From contig OX344753.2 of assembly GCA_947034885.2 (NCBI GenBank), positions 20,460,001 to 20,524,000 of the forward strand: a stretch of 64,000 nt of DNA, given 5' to 3'. Below are positions 32,201-44,785 of the stretch, in pieces. Each line of letters opens with the position of its first letter. Within the stretch, counting starts at the first letter, position 1. Made by a program: the position numbers and the translations under genes. The DNA is from Thuidium tamariscinum (taxonomy: Eukaryota; Streptophyta; Bryopsida; Hypnales; Thuidiaceae). The notes beneath the pieces were generated by a model, which was given only the letters and a program-made list of their open reading frames with translations, made no database searches and was not told the DNA's origin.

Positions 32201-33964
32201 ACCTCGAACCAGCAAAAAGTCTATCCATGATGATCATCTTGTTCACCTAAAGTAGTCACATTACTTTTTAACATAGCTACAACATAAAGGCTTGAAAAAA
32301 GTTACTTCTTACAATAAATTTACACTCACAAGGTGGAAGTTCCTATTATAGTTATAGTCACTAATCACTCAATTACAATCACCTATAACCAGTGGTCCCA
32401 AAACTGGCTAAACTTTGCTTAATTTGCTTCATGTCCCTAGTGTCAATTTTTGAAAAAATCTTCTAGAAATGAACATTTGGCTAAAATCTACGAACTTAAT
32501 CTTAGATCATACCTACAAATTTGATTGTGGTCCAAATCTCATTTATTGAAAAAACACATTGATAGTTCAATCCCTAAGTGTTTGGAATGAGTGCGTCTTT
32601 TCCCCGTACAGAGCTATTCTACCTCATGTGCAATCGACCAATGAGAACTGAGAAGCGTAAAGGGATAACTTAACTTAGTAACTTCTTTCCGACACGAGAA
32701 CATGATACCGGGAGAAAGCTTGTCCGGCGACCGCTGGAAAGAACCCAAAAGTAACTCTTCGACCGCTGGTCAGAATCCAGACGTGAGCGTGACCGGTAGG
32801 ACGACGTGCGCGAGCAGTACGCAAGGGCGACATGTGCACAGGGGCAGACGACTAATGGTCGGCGACCCCAAATCAGAATACAAATCCCCAAACAAACAAG
32901 TACTCCGGAGCTGAGTTTCTACCCCAAAAAATCCTTGTCCTACTAGTACATTGTAAAAGTGGGCTTTTAATGGAGATATTTTAACCAAAACTCCAACAAG
33001 CAATAGATTTTGATAAGGTAAGAGTGCCGAAACTGTCAATGTAAGCAATTCACCATAGTTGGAGGCCGGTTAGGCACCTTTTCAAAAAAAATGATTATTC
33101 TAACATTAGAGAGTGAAAATCATGAGTACCAAAAAAAGAATTTAGATTTTTTGGATGTTGTATGTAATTTCTAAAGATTTTCAAGGTGTAGCATACCTAA
33201 ACCACTAAATTATCATATAGGTGCACCCAAATCTAAACTTTGCAAAAATATTCACCCAACAAATCAAAGTTAAATGTGTGTCTTTCAAATGAATCAACGA
33301 ATGAAAGTTAAGCATTTGAAAGATACAATAAGCAAAGTCTAGGGACATGATTATCTGTAGAGTATAGTACAGGAATGGGAACATGTGTGGGAATGCGGAT
33401 GTTTCTACCTTAGTCAATTTACACCTTCCTCCACATTGGAATTAGCATCTATTTAGTCAATTTTGTGTTGTAGCACCTCCCGTAATCCTTTACAACTTAC
33501 AAAATCTGTTCTTTTCTATTTTTTTTTTAATGCTACTCTCTCTCAAGGTATTCAAAGTTATCCAAAGTTGATGCATGTTTATCTTGAAGGTAGCGCATTG
33601 CACTAAATTCCATAAACTAGTTCTGGAATCACTGTTCCGGAGTCATACAGCCTGAACAAGCCGGCGACCTCTGGTCAGAACTACTGACCGGCGGGAGGAT
33701 GCCAGCGGAAGGGACAGCCCCCCTGGAGGTCCTTCTGCAGCCACTCCAGCAGCAGATAGCAGCATGCTGTTGCTGCTGCAGTGTCCAGCTCCCCTTCCTG
33801 TCGCACCACACTTGCATCCATGTCCACCATCTCTTCTCTCCCCTCATCATCCCGGCCTTAGGCGAAAGATTCCGGGGAAGCAGCAGCTTGTGACGACGAC
33901 GTGCGTAATATTCATCAATTTCCCAGAGCGGTTCTAGGCCTTAAGAAGTTTCGATCACGTCGCT

Positions 33965-36676
33965 ATGGACGATTCTATCGCGCGCTCTCGCAGACGTCCT
34001 CGCGCCACCGTGAACGGTGGTGGCGATGCTTCAGGGAGCTTCGTCTTGGATCCATCGTCGTTCGACGCCAGCTTTCAAGTGAGCGAGGGGGAGCGTGGAG
34101 GACCTCCATCCAGTGGTGGATTATGGGGGAGCGGCGCCAGTCAAGTGAGTAATAAAGAAGGCGGAGGAGGAGGGGAAGGATTTGAGGCGGTGGAGGATGT
34201 GCCACGGTCGCAGTTCATGTCGGCCTTCTCTGGGGGGAATACTGGATTCGGAGGGAGTAATTCGGGTTCGTTGTTCTCAGGGATGCAGTTGTTTGGCACT
34301 CAGCAGCAGTCGGTGGTAATGCAGCAACAGCAACAGCAAATGGCGTCGCAACGGCAGCAGATGCAGAGCTTTTCAGCGAGCCTCGGGTGGCAGAACATGG
34401 CGAGTTTAGTTGGCGGTGTCGGTGGAGGTAGTGCGGGGCAGCAGAGTTTAGGGCAGCAGGCGCAGGGGTTGATGCATGGGTTGGGGTTTGGCGCGGAGCA
34501 GGGGGGGATGGCAGCTCCGTCGAGCTCGTTAGGACAACTCATCCCGCCGGAGGAGAACTGGATTGGCCGGGAGGGGGAGGGGATTCCCGCCAGTGAAATG
34601 TCGTTAGGCGGCGATTCGAGTGATAGTGAGGAGTCGAGTAAGGGCGAAAGGATTTCGCGGGGGAGGAAAGAGAAAGGAAGTAAGGGAGAGACTGCTGGAG
34701 AAAAGTTGTGGAGGAAATTAAGAGGTATGCGAATTGGAAGATCGTGTTTGATGGAGGATTTGATTAGGATTGTTTGAGTTTTTCTTTATTCTTTCAAATA
34801 GGGAATGTTGATCTACGTCACGTCGTGTGCAAGGGATTCTGTTCGCGGAGCGTATCTATGTCGGATCTTCCTCGGATCCAGAAATTCATCGAGTTTCTTG
34901 TACCTAGTCTAGTTCTGTCGAAAGGTGCACTACCGAAGTCAAGTGGTTCACCGTTTTGTGCTTACTGTATACTTCATCTAGTGGTTGAAATTTTGTGGTG
35001 ATCGCATCACAGTCAGAGTTGTGTCGGGTCTAAAGTTAGTACTTTGTCAACCTTGTTTCTGCAGGTAACGGGAAGGGAGAAGATAAAGATGGTGGAGAAC
35101 CGTCACAATCACAAAGAATTGGTGCCAAGGTGCGAAATGAACACCTACAATTCAATTCGTGCACTTGATATTGGTTCTCGAGATTTAGTTGTTTTGTGAT
35201 GCGAACTAAATCTCGCAGAAATAGATGCATATCGGGGTTCAGAGATGTAGCGGTGATTGAATGAGGATGATTTTTAAACACAATTATTGGTTCATTTGTA
35301 TTAACCGTAGTTTATTGTCCTCCCATTGTTCATATTGCAGGCGAGAAAGAGTAAGCACAGGCATGCCAAGCCGCGTGAACGTGGCGGGGCTTCTGAAGGG
35401 CTGCTGGAAGATTCGGTAAATGAGGAATTTTTGGCATCATCTTCAGATTCCGGATCTAGCAGCGACTACTCAGACAGGGATAAGAAAGAGGGTTGGAACA
35501 AGAAACGGAAACGTGCTGGGCAAGATGCAGATGGAAATGTCACATGGACTGATGAATCTGTTAAGTTCCTTTTCGAGACGTATGATGCAATTCACCAACG
35601 ACTGTGGGAGGAAAGTAATGGCCATGTCAAGTATCAGAAGAAATGGACACCCATATTGAAGGCTATGCAGGATAAGTTTGGCAAGCACTTTTCTAAAAAG
35701 CAATGCCAGAGCAAGTACTGGAGCGTAAGGCGTGAATGTGCAGATTACAGGTAATGGAGTTGAGCGGTGTAATAATTCGTGATGTCCTCCAGATTTGCTG
35801 TAATGTTCGTCGTTGTCGTCCCTTCTGTTCTAGGTTAGTTCTAATCACATTAATCGGCCAAGCTGGTTCATTAATATTTGCTGCTGATGACTGTTGGTGC
35901 CAGGAACATGTCTGCAAAAGCTGCACGATCCGACCCATCTTGGAACCCCAGCATAGCCGGACGAGAGCTTCTGAAGCCAAAGTTCTATGATGTCTGGTTT
36001 GAGGTATCAGGGAAGAAAGAAGCTATTGGGACAAATGCGAACTCGGCAAAGACTACTAGTGTCAAAGAGCGAGGGACACTCGTCCGTGATTCTAAGATAC
36101 CAGGACTCAATCCTTCGTGGAAAGTTGTAGAGAAAGATGGGCAGTCGGCCAAGCATAAGGTTGAAGATTGCGGGACTGCATTGAAGGAAATGCAGCGGCT
36201 TATGCAAGTGCAGCTTCAGGTGAGGCTTGCAATTAGAACTGAGTCTATACCCAGTTACGCTATAAACTGGAACCGATGGTAGATATTTAATGATTTTACT
36301 AACCATGTCGGTTTGATTATATTTCTGTAGCCTTGTGTTATTCATTTCATTGATTTACTGATTCTAGAGAGTGTGGATTTGTTTTATTGCGTTCTTCAGA
36401 TATGAACGTCTTTTAAAAGTTCCTTCTATGACTTGACAGGCATCAGAAAAGCGAGAGGAGGCAATGAAGTATCGTGCTGAGCTGATGATGGACCTTTTGA
36501 CGCAACATATGGATCATGTGGAGAGAAGAGTAAGTAATTTAGACGAAGGTCGGCAACCCCAGCTTTATCTTCTAGAGCGTGTCAATCACAAGCTGGAGAA
36601 AGTGCTTGACGGCTTCACTGCTCTTAATGAAAATTTGTCGATAGTAGCATTTAAATTCACTCAGAAGCAGACTTAA
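33965..36676 (+). CDS. trihelix / Myb-SANT-like DNA-binding protein, 5 exons, 595 aa
   Basis: Probable nuclear transcription regulator. Exons 33965-34724, 35065-35129, 35341-35750, 35904-36219 and 36440-36676 sum to 1788 nt with consistent phases. The N-terminal ~250 residues are Gly/Ser/Gln-rich with poly-Gln runs (QQQQQQ), typical of a flexible activation region. A basic and acidic linker follows (SSSDSGSSSDYSD, KKRKRAG, a likely nuclear localisation signal). The DNA-binding segment runs from WTDESVKFLFETYD through KKWTPILKAMQDKFGKHFSK to CQSKYWSVRRE, with Trp/Phe spaced as in trihelix or SANT folds. The last ~80 residues (KREEAMKYRAEL to LEKVLDGF) look like an amphipathic coiled coil for dimerisation. 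The exact subfamily is unclear; a MADF or generic Myb/SANT-like assignment is possible. Confidence 0.85.
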
Positions 36677-39600
36677 TAAGCGTGACACTTTTTCATCGAG
36701 GTCTATTTTGTACAGCAGCTGGCAGTTTAAATTTTATTCAGCTCACCATTCACTTAAAACAATTTATTCTTTCGCTTCCATATGAGATGATCTTTTATGA
36801 TCTCCAATCTTTTTCTATTTTTCCTACTGTTCTGGTTAATGCCTCTGCAACTTAGGTTGTGATCATGCACTGTACTGTACAGTTTTCTTCACTGTTTACT
36901 CGTTTCCTGCAGAGTAGAGAGTCTTCAGTACAGAATCTTTGTTTTCATAACATGTAAGGTACGTTGCAGTAACTACCTAGCAGACCCGTTCGTCTGCGAT
37001 GACATGTCCTTTCTTTATCTGTATTTGTAGTTCGGATCCTTCAATTTCATTGGTTTGTCAAGGACAAGGTCTAGACTCCAGAGCCCTTCACTTCAGTTCG
37101 AAAAGTCGGGAAAAATAATTCACAGGGTGAGCTTCACTGCTGTGTCATGGGAAGATTTGTCTGGTGGAAAGATGGAGTACATTGTTATGTCTTGCTTGCT
37201 CAAATGTTGCCAAAATTTATCTTACAGTGACGTATCCTTCTCGAACATCGATCCAGAGATCCTGGACTCTCTATATCCAATTCACTACAGTAACCCAAGC
37301 TGGGGAGTTCCTGTTGCTCCCCTAGGAAGTGGGAGCTTCCAAAAGGGGAGCCCCTAAGGTTGCAACTCCCGAGTCCACTTTCTTCAATCCTTGGCTGCAT
37401 GCACTTCATATCTCTCTCGAGCAAGTCAATGATTTTTTTGTGAAAAAATTGTCACATGTTATTTTATGATTGGTGTGAGGTGATGGATATCCCTTAGAAT
37501 CTGATGTGAAAATTCCATTTGAATACCAAAGTGCCAAATCAAACCTTCACATGTGGTGTCTTAATCTCCATGGGGAATGGTTTAGGTTGGTTAACAATGT
37601 AATGTTCTTGGTAAACCTATTTTTCTATTCTTTATCCCCTAGCTCAATTGAAAGTAATATAACATTCTTGGATATTGCAACATCCCTTTTTGAAATAAGG
37701 ACTTGCATTCTTTTTGTGAAAAATTTCTATTGGTAGCATAATATTTGGGATAATACATATTTCAACTTTACTACCATCTTGGCTCAATTTCTACTACATT
37801 TCAACTTTGCCGTCTACATCCCTTTGCAACTCTAGATACTTGTTATTTATAGCTTTAAACTTATTTCAATTGGCATAATGTATAATTGAGATAGTTGCCA
37901 TATGAATTAATCTTTTTTTTGAAGCACTACACAACCAATTCTATTATTTCAAATGTGTCTTTACATTAATCCAAAATGACCCCAAACTACTAAATGGTGG
38001 TGGAGAGGTTTCCAAATCAAATGACGTGGTTGTAAGTTCTAAACTTGGCATTGATAGGTGGTTTACCTTGTGTGAAAGAAGCCCCTCTTTGTGACAAAAA
38101 TCTTTGAAGTATGTTAAAAAATGTGTCTCTACTTTTGAAAAAAAATTTCATCAATTTAAAAAAACCCAATGTTGATGAAATTGCCAAATTTGGATGAAAA
38201 AAAAGACATAGTAATAGTGGTTCATGTGATTCATTTTCTGTTTGAAAAAAATTGAAATACATTGCTTTGCCATAATATTAGAGATGGCCATTTTGTCACT
38301 TCTTTAACCCCTATGTGATGCCGGTGCCATTTTGTAGCATTCGGTTGGCTTCACCGGGCTAGTAGAAGGCCTCAATAATAGTTTTTCGACCCATTTTTTT
38401 TGTCAATGACCTTTCATGTTGAGTTACAAAGAGTGTCCACCTGAATTCTTAGTCTAATTGATGGTTTTTTTCCATGTAGTTGAGAAGTAATTAAGAAAAA
38501 CGGATGGCAAAATTTGTCATTTTAGTGTATTTTGAGAAATTGAGTGAATCTGAAATTTCTCCTTGAAAACAACATTTTTTGAATTTGAGCTCCACTAATG
38601 AAATGGAGGTCCTCTATATATAATATAATATAATATATAATATAATAAACTCCGATCCACTTGCATAAAGCAGTCCAGCGTGAATAAAGTGTCTGTTCGT
38701 GGAGGTCCTCTACTCTAGTTTCTTCTTCAATTGGAATTTTGGAAAAATTCGTAAAATTGAATATTTTATTGCAGTTTGAACTTTGGCTGTGTTTTTAATG
38801 TCCATTGCATTCTAATTATAGATGTACACGGCAAATTAGTTGACACCATGATCATTTTCAATTTAATGTTCACTCATGGTGAAATTTTCATATTTTTTGA
38901 GATTATTTTCTATTTGATATGATTTTTTCTTCAGTTTCTCTTCAAAAAATTTCAGAAAATACAATTTTCCTCAAAAAAAATCTGAAATTTCTGTGAAGTA
39001 CAGAGGACATGCAGTTTCATCTCCAAAAAATAAAAATAAAAATTTTCATACACATCTGGTTACAGAATGGCAACAAACTGAGTGACAGACAGTGCGGCCT
39101 GAAACCAGTGGTCATAGGCCCGGCGTTTCAGGGTTTAAGAAACGAAAAAATGCGGTCCCTACTCGGAACGGGTTTAGGTGGTCGCCCGGTCATGGGTGAC
39201 AATTGGTTCCACCTTCTATCGATCGCCAACTTTTCGTTATCCTCTCAGTTAGTCAGTCTGTCTGCATGAAATTTGAGGTTATGGTCGAGCTTCGTTGCAA
39301 TCAAAAAAGTTTTAATCAACATTGCTGCTCATTCCGCAATCTCGCATTGCATCCCTGTGTATGTTTTTCAGCATTCTCAAGCCGATGGTGGATTGCTTGC
39401 TTTGTCTTTGCGCTTGAAATTGTTGCAGAGCTCAAATTTCTCATCTACACTATGGTTACACTATGGTTTAGGGTTTAAGAGCATGACAATGTTCGAGTCC
39501 GATCGCATCAACTTGCTCGCCTTGCAATCACACTGCTGCGAATCCGATCGCATCCGTGTGATCTCTATTTACAGGACTTGGGTTTGACCATGCACCAGGT

Positions 39601-40224
39601 TCCCTCAATTTGATACACAGCAATCAGGGAACTGATGCTTGATGTTAGCCCACTGCCAACATTGCCGAAGTGTAGGTTGAGTGAATTCGTCGAGGTTCGA
39701 CTTGGCGATCGTGCGCCTAGGGAAGCTGCGGGTTGCTGTTTTTCTCTTTGAAATATCCATTGAGAATAGATAGCTTAATTTCTCATCTACACCGTGGTTT
39801 AGGGTTTAAGAGCTTGACTATGTCAATGTCGGTCGCCTTGCAATTTCACAAATGCGAATTTGATCGCCTCAACACGTTCTCTTCTTACAGGGCTTGAGGT
39901 TTGATTGTGGGACCTAGAAGCCACTTCTTGAAGTATGCCTCCTTGAGGATCCCCTCAGCTGCAAGAGAATCTAGCTTACAAATTGAATCTACTCAAGAAT
40001 ATTCTTTATCGTTACATTCTAAAGCCCTGTATAATTTTATAGTATATAGTAAATGCTAGTGCATAAGAGGAGTTTTGTGTCGATATGGTACATAATCTGC
40101 TGTGAGTTTCTTGGTGCAAATGATCCTTCAGTTTAGCGCATTGCCGGCATTGCCGAAGTATGATTGGAGTGATTGTTGATTTGGCGAAGGGTTTGACCTA
40201 ACAGAGGAAGGGAGAGCGTTCTTC
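36677..40224. other. interval between trihelix gene and LpxB
   Basis: The first ~700 bases are probably 3' UTR and downstream flank of the trihelix gene; a 100-codon plus-strand frame at 37055-37357 has no recognised features. TTAACCCCTA-type terminus at 38303; AT microsatellite at 38618-38648. From ~39060 to 40200 GC content rises and contains internal duplications, probably the leader or promoter of LpxB. Confidence 0.5.
39440..40195. repeat. direct duplications in the LpxB upstream region
   Basis: TTTCTCATCTACAC...GTGGTTTAGGGTTTAAGAGC occurs near 39438 and again near 39779, each followed by similar GATCGC and ACAGG-CTTG blocks. Separately, the word CATTGCCGAAGT with flanking TTGAGTG/TGGAGTG occurs at ~39660 and ~40150. 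These suggest two rounds of local duplication just upstream of the start codon. Confidence 0.65.
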
Positions 40225-43200
40225 ATGTGGCGGCACGGATGCCTATCCCTGAAAAGGTCAGTTGGAGAATGGAGAATCGCAGCTACATATCCGCGGTTCA
40301 GTGCTCCTTTGTCGACCGTGGCAACTGAAGATGGTGAAGAGGAGTTCAGGGTTTTTATCGTGGCAGGGGAGCCTTCTGGAGATGTCATTGGGAGTCGCCT
40401 TATGAATTCTCTGCGCCGCTTGTCTCCCAAGCCATTGCGGTTTGCGGGAGTTGGCGGGTAATGCACTTGGTGCTTTCCTCGTTTTGTGCATTTTCTTCGT
40501 AGAGGATCTTGCTGACGTCTCGTTGACAAGGTTTTGTAATGCAAGCAGAGCTACTATGGAGAAGGAAGGGTTGAATTCTGCATTCAAGATGGAGGACATC
40601 ACTGTCATGGGTGCAGCTGAACTTTTCCCTCACATGTTTCGCATTTGGGTAACGACTCAATCTTTCACTAATTTGTAATAAAATTTTAATTTCCAGTTGT
40701 TCATTTCATGTTCTTGCTTCACTTTTGGATGATGTCCATGAGAATATCATCTGCATAGTTGTGAATTTTGTTTTTTCTCACGCAACCTTTTGTATCATCG
40801 AAATGATGTTCGCTAAGAAACTGGTGACGTAGAGAGGTTCTGTGAGGTCCTATGCTCAGACGTTTCCTCTTGATCTTAGACTGGTCACAGATAATTGTTA
40901 CCTTCTGGTTAGCGTGAATATTGGATAGATATGTATTAGGTGCCAAAGTTTGTGCTGACGACTCGTCATGTATGTTCTGTTGTGTATCAGCGGCGACTCC
41001 GGCAGACTGTTTCAGCTGCCATAGATTTTGAGCCCCATGTAGTGGTCACTGTGGACGCCAAAGGGTTCTCTTTCCGTGTGCTTCGCAGCCTGGCTGGTAA
41101 TGATCACTCCAGAAATGGGTGGTTCTTTGTTTGGACTTTTTGTCTTGCTCTGTCCAAGATTTAGTGTTTAGAATACACTCCATAAGAATGGTGTGTACAA
41201 AAGTCCTGAAGAAGTGCAGCCAACCTTCTGATGTGCTAAAAAGTGTGATTCATTTGTCATTCTTTGTCCGCGTTCGAAGAAACTTTTTGTTGTTCTGCAC
41301 CTTTGAGTGTTTCTGTTCATATTGTTAATAAGGTCAGCACTGTTACTGGATGTGTTGCAGCCACTTACGAGAAGAATAAAGAGCAACCACCCTTCCTAGT
41401 GCACTATGTGGCACCGTCGTATTGGGCATGGAAAGGAGGGGATGCGAGGCTGGACAGTTTGAAAGAATTTGTGGACCACCTTCTGTGTATCTTGCCCTTC
41501 GAAGCCCCGATGTGCAAAGCTCATGGTGTGGGAGCAACTTTTGTCGGACATCCTGTACTGGAAGACGTCTACATGAATGTCTCTGTACGGGCCTCCTGGT
41601 ACCTTAGCCCTCATGCATGAATCTGTTTGAGTGCCCCTATACAATCTCTTGATTTCTTATGCTTAGGGTTGCAGTCCGTTTGCTCTTGCCATAAACACCA
41701 AGCGTATGGCGAGCAGCTCTTTTTGGAGGATTATTATTGTGGTGGAGAAATCGATGGTACATTGGTGATTTCCGGATGTTAGTTCAAGCAGAACTATATG
41801 AAACATTTGCTTCGATACTTGTGATTTCGAGTGGCGATGATATAGATCGTTTTTGCTAGTCTTCCTTTCCACTGGGTGACTGGTGCTATGAGGTAGAACA
41901 TGTGATGTTCCTAGGTCAATCCATGAATTAAGACTTCGATGATGTGGGCATCTGGTCATTTCGCAAGGTTGGAGGCTGGCAGGCAGTCACAGTAGCCCTT
42001 TAACCTTCAGGATATAATTCAAGACTGAGCTTTAATTCAGCTTTGGCAGCGGATCTGAGGGTTGTAGTGCAATGTGCAGAGTGGAGATAACAGTACACAC
42101 AGGAATTGGGAGATACAGGGGTTCGGAAACAAATTTCGAGATAAACACGGTTTGATACCCGGTATGTGCTTCCCCAAAATGCTGTTGTATTGACTGTTTG
42201 TACATTTGAATTTGACTTGTTGCATATTTTGGTAAAAGCAATGCCAGCTTGTGATTGTGGCATCTCAAAGTGGATGCTTGGATATGGAATATTGTGCATG
42301 TGATGATTCAAAGCGGTGACGGGAGCGGTGATCATTTCAGGATCTTTAAATATCATTTGTGAAGATGGTTTTCGACCATATGAAGATCTTTATGGAATAC
42401 ATTGTAGGTGAACGTATGGTAATATACTGATGACCCAGTTGTGGTACATTTGCAGAGGCAAAAGTCGTCAGTGTTTTGCCAGGGAGTCGCATACAAGAAG
42501 TGAAACGCATGCTACCACTTTTTAGGGATTCCATGCATCGTCTAGCTGAAGATTACCCACATATTGCAGCGGTAGTACCAACGCCTCAGAGTTCTGTTGT
42601 CACGAATATGGTGCAAGAATCTGTATCGAGATGGGAAGTTCCTGTTTTAGTTCTTCCTGCCGCTTCAGATCTTGAAAAGTATGATGCTTTTGCTGTAAGT
42701 TAAAGTCCTACCTGCTATTATTTCAGTTGTTTAATACGAATGTTACAGCGTTCGTGTACCACATGTTGTCTGTGGCTCTTCTTAGCTATAATTCTAATTT
42801 GATGTCACTAAGTTTGTAGTTCATCTGGTATTTGGGAATCAGGGTTCATTCTGTAGAGTATAAATTTCAAATTTCGATGAAATGGTACTCGTTAGATACC
42901 ACCAATGTCATGTTCTCGGAAAATATACAGAACGTATTTGAGGAAGCCGTCTACGTTGTGATGGATCTCAATGCAGTTGCTCCTATGAAGTTGTCTATAA
43001 CTCTGAATTAGATTGAATTACATCTTTTCCCCTTTCTCTTCAGGCAAGCAATGCAGGGCTGTGCACATCGGGAACAGCCGTCATGCAACTATTGCTAGCG
43101 CGAGTCCCAAGCGTGGTAGCATACCGAGCAAACCCAATCACAGAGTGGCTGATTAAATCACGGACAAAGTTGGAGTACATTTCTCTTCCCAACATTCTAT

Positions 43201-43636
43201 TGAATTCACCTGTGGTTCCTGAGGCTCTTTTTGGCGAATGTACACCTGAGCGGCTTACTTCTCTACTTAAGTAAGTAAAGCTGTCTAAATATTGAGCTTT
43301 GTTGCTTCATGCACGCATTGTTAAATGGGCTTTGCTCTAGTATAAAAGCGCTGGTGCTACGTAATAGGATTTGTAATCCGATCAAGTTTTGAAAGAGGTT
43401 TGTTTCCATTCAGGCAAGCACTAGAAGATCAGAGAATGCAGGAGCTACAACGGACTGCAGCTGAGCAGGTCTTATCTATGTTAGCTCCTCCAAGCAGCAG
43501 CTTTCTGCAATCTGGTAACGCATCCCTGACAGTGGCAGACGAACATAGCCAGAAACCAAGTATGGCTGCTGCAGCTACTATATTAGAATTCTTTGGCCTT
43601 CTCGACAGTTCAAAGAAACCTCCCATTTCGTACTAA
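40225..43636 (+). CDS. LPXB: lipid-A-disaccharide synthase (LpxB) homologue, 7 exons identified
   Basis: Family GT19 enzyme that joins UDP-2,3-diacylglucosamine and 2,3-diacylglucosamine 1-phosphate into the lipid A disaccharide; in Arabidopsis the pathway is mitochondrial. Exons: 40225-40457, 40549-40648, 40991-41096, 41361-41578 (or 41584), 42458-42694, 43044-43270, 43414-43636. The model closes in frame at 447 aa. The first ~40 residues are Arg/Ser-rich, a likely organellar presequence. Then FRVFIVAGEPSGDVIGSRLM (the family's N-terminal glycine motif), FAGVGG, LRQTVSAAIDFEPHVVVTVD, HYVAPSYWAWK, LPFEA, GHPVLEDV, SVLPGSRIQEV, TSGTAVMQLLLARVPSVVAYR and YISLPNILLNSPVVPE. The linker normally between GHPVLEDV and LPGSR appears ~15-20 residues short; see findings. 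Identity is sure, the middle splice structure is not. The stop lies 180 bases from the convergent GHR gene. Confidence 0.88.
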
Positions 43637-43816
43637 ATGTATCAACAATTTATTTATCCCAATCATGATCTTGGGATACTTTTCACAACCCTTTGCCTTA
43701 CAATACTCAAAAAGTTCTTCATGCATTGGTATACGTGAACCCGGAAGTCCAACAGAAGCTTTATTCCTCAACAGAAAATTGTTCGATTGATATTCGCAAG
43801 TAGCGAGATTGCTCTC

Positions 43817-44785
43817 TTACGCAGATCGCTTTGAAAACCGGTCCCGGTCGTGGGCTGCGGAGTAATCGATCGTCTGACCCACAGGGACAATACCACAGGG
43901 GTTGAGAGAAGGATGACTACCATAGTAATGATTCTTATTGTGATACATGTTCACAGTCCCACCAATGCCAGGAACCTGAAACAAGTCCTTGGTGTAATTG
44001 AACAGATTGGGATACTCGCGAATCAGCTTCTTGTTCGTCTTGAAGTGAACGAAGTAAACCTCGTCGAACCGGATGAACGTCATGAACAAGCGAATATCAG
44101 CTTCAGTCAATTGATCTCCAGCAATGTACCGTTGTTTTGACAGAATATCTTCACACTTGTCCAGGGCTTCGAAAAGCTCGTGGAACGCTTCCTCATAAGG
44201 CTTCTGCTTGGAGGCGAATCCACAACGGTAGACGCCATTGTTGATGGCATTGTAAGTCCAACTGTTGACCTCCTCAATGCTTGAAATCAAGTGCTTTGGG
44301 AAGAGATTCACCTCGGGATGCTCCGCCACTTCGTTGAACTCGTCGTTCAACATTTTGACGATCTCCGAACTTTCGTTGTTGACAATCCGTTTGGTTCGTT
44401 TGTCCCAGAGGACTGGGACAGTGAACGGGCCAGGGTAGCCAGTGCTTGCAATTTCGTAAAGCTCTCTCACTGATTTCGCATGGTTGAGGGGATCCACTGT
44501 TGCGCCGTTGGCGTCGTGTTCTCCGTCCTTGAGAAACATCCAGCCATGGTGATGGTCGACGCTGGGTTTGGTGGCTTCAAACTTGGGCTTCGTCACCGAG
44601 ACGCCGATGGCGTGCTCCAGGCCCTTGAGTTTCAGGAAGGCCAGGCAACGTGACGCCCAGGGGCATGCGAAGGAGATGTAGAGGTGGTAGCGACCTGCTT
44701 CGGCTGGAAACTCGGCTCCGGGCTTGCGAGAGACGAAGTGCCGGAACTGGGAATCCCTTCGCTGAAACGCACCGTTGTGGCCCAT
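43817..44785 (-). CDS. GHR: glutathionyl-hydroquinone reductase (Xi-class GST, ECM4/YqjG family), 322 aa
   Basis: Reduces glutathionyl-hydroquinones back to hydroquinone using glutathione. A single exon. The catalytic motif is Cys41-Pro-Trp-Ala ([12 protein letters not shown]), followed by the family hallmarks [69 protein letters not shown] and the C-terminal YGSHPSLNP with IDYS; length matches E. coli YqjG. The ATG at 44785 begins [10 protein letters not shown]. The same frame stays open ~80 bases further upstream without an ATG, and residues there (SAISRTSL) resemble the start of plant homologues, so a longer N-terminus from an upstream exon is likely. The gene is tail-to-tail with LpxB. 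Confidence 0.93.
   Translation of the reverse strand: MGHNGAFQRRDSQFRHFVSRKPGAEFPAEAGRYHLYISFACPWASRCLAFLKLKGLEHAIGVSVTKPKFEATKPSVDHHHGWMFLKDGEHDANGATVDPLNHAKSVRELYEIASTGYPGPFTVPVLWDKRTKRIVNNESSEIVKMLNDEFNEVAEHPEVNLFPKHLISSIEEVNSWTYNAINNGVYRCGFASKQKPYEEAFHELFEALDKCEDILSKQRYIAGDQLTEADIRLFMTFIRFDEVYFVHFKTNKKLIREYPNLFNYTKDLFQVPGIGGTVNMYHNKNHYYGSHPSLNPCGIVPVGQTIDYSAAHDRDRFSKRSA

Larger units (their letters stand above)
26683..33964. other. 7-kb gene-free, repeat-rich interval
   Basis: No supported coding gene. It holds a foldback MITE (27857-28003), a dispersed repeat (28090-28330), a complete TIR element (28537-29271), AT microsatellites (29848-29910), and a repeat piece at ~31390-31690 related to 53790-54050 and 57850-57990. 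GC-rich patches at 32590-32920 and 33650-33720 share the words CCGGCGACC and CTGGTCAGAA but have no long frame. The last ~300 bases are probably promoter and 5' UTR of the trihelix gene. Confidence 0.55.

Noticed and set aside
37055-37357. 100-codon plus-strand frame downstream of the trihelix gene
   Set aside because: No domain, and it lies in the likely 3' flank; no evidence of splicing to the upstream gene.
40128-40660. Minus-strand frames of 86-138 codons opposite LpxB exons 1 and 2
   Set aside because: Shadows of the real coding strand; their open length is explained by LpxB codon use.
42000-42356. Overlapping minus-strand frames of up to 118 codons in the LpxB intron
   Set aside because: Intronic, several phases open at once, no recognised features.
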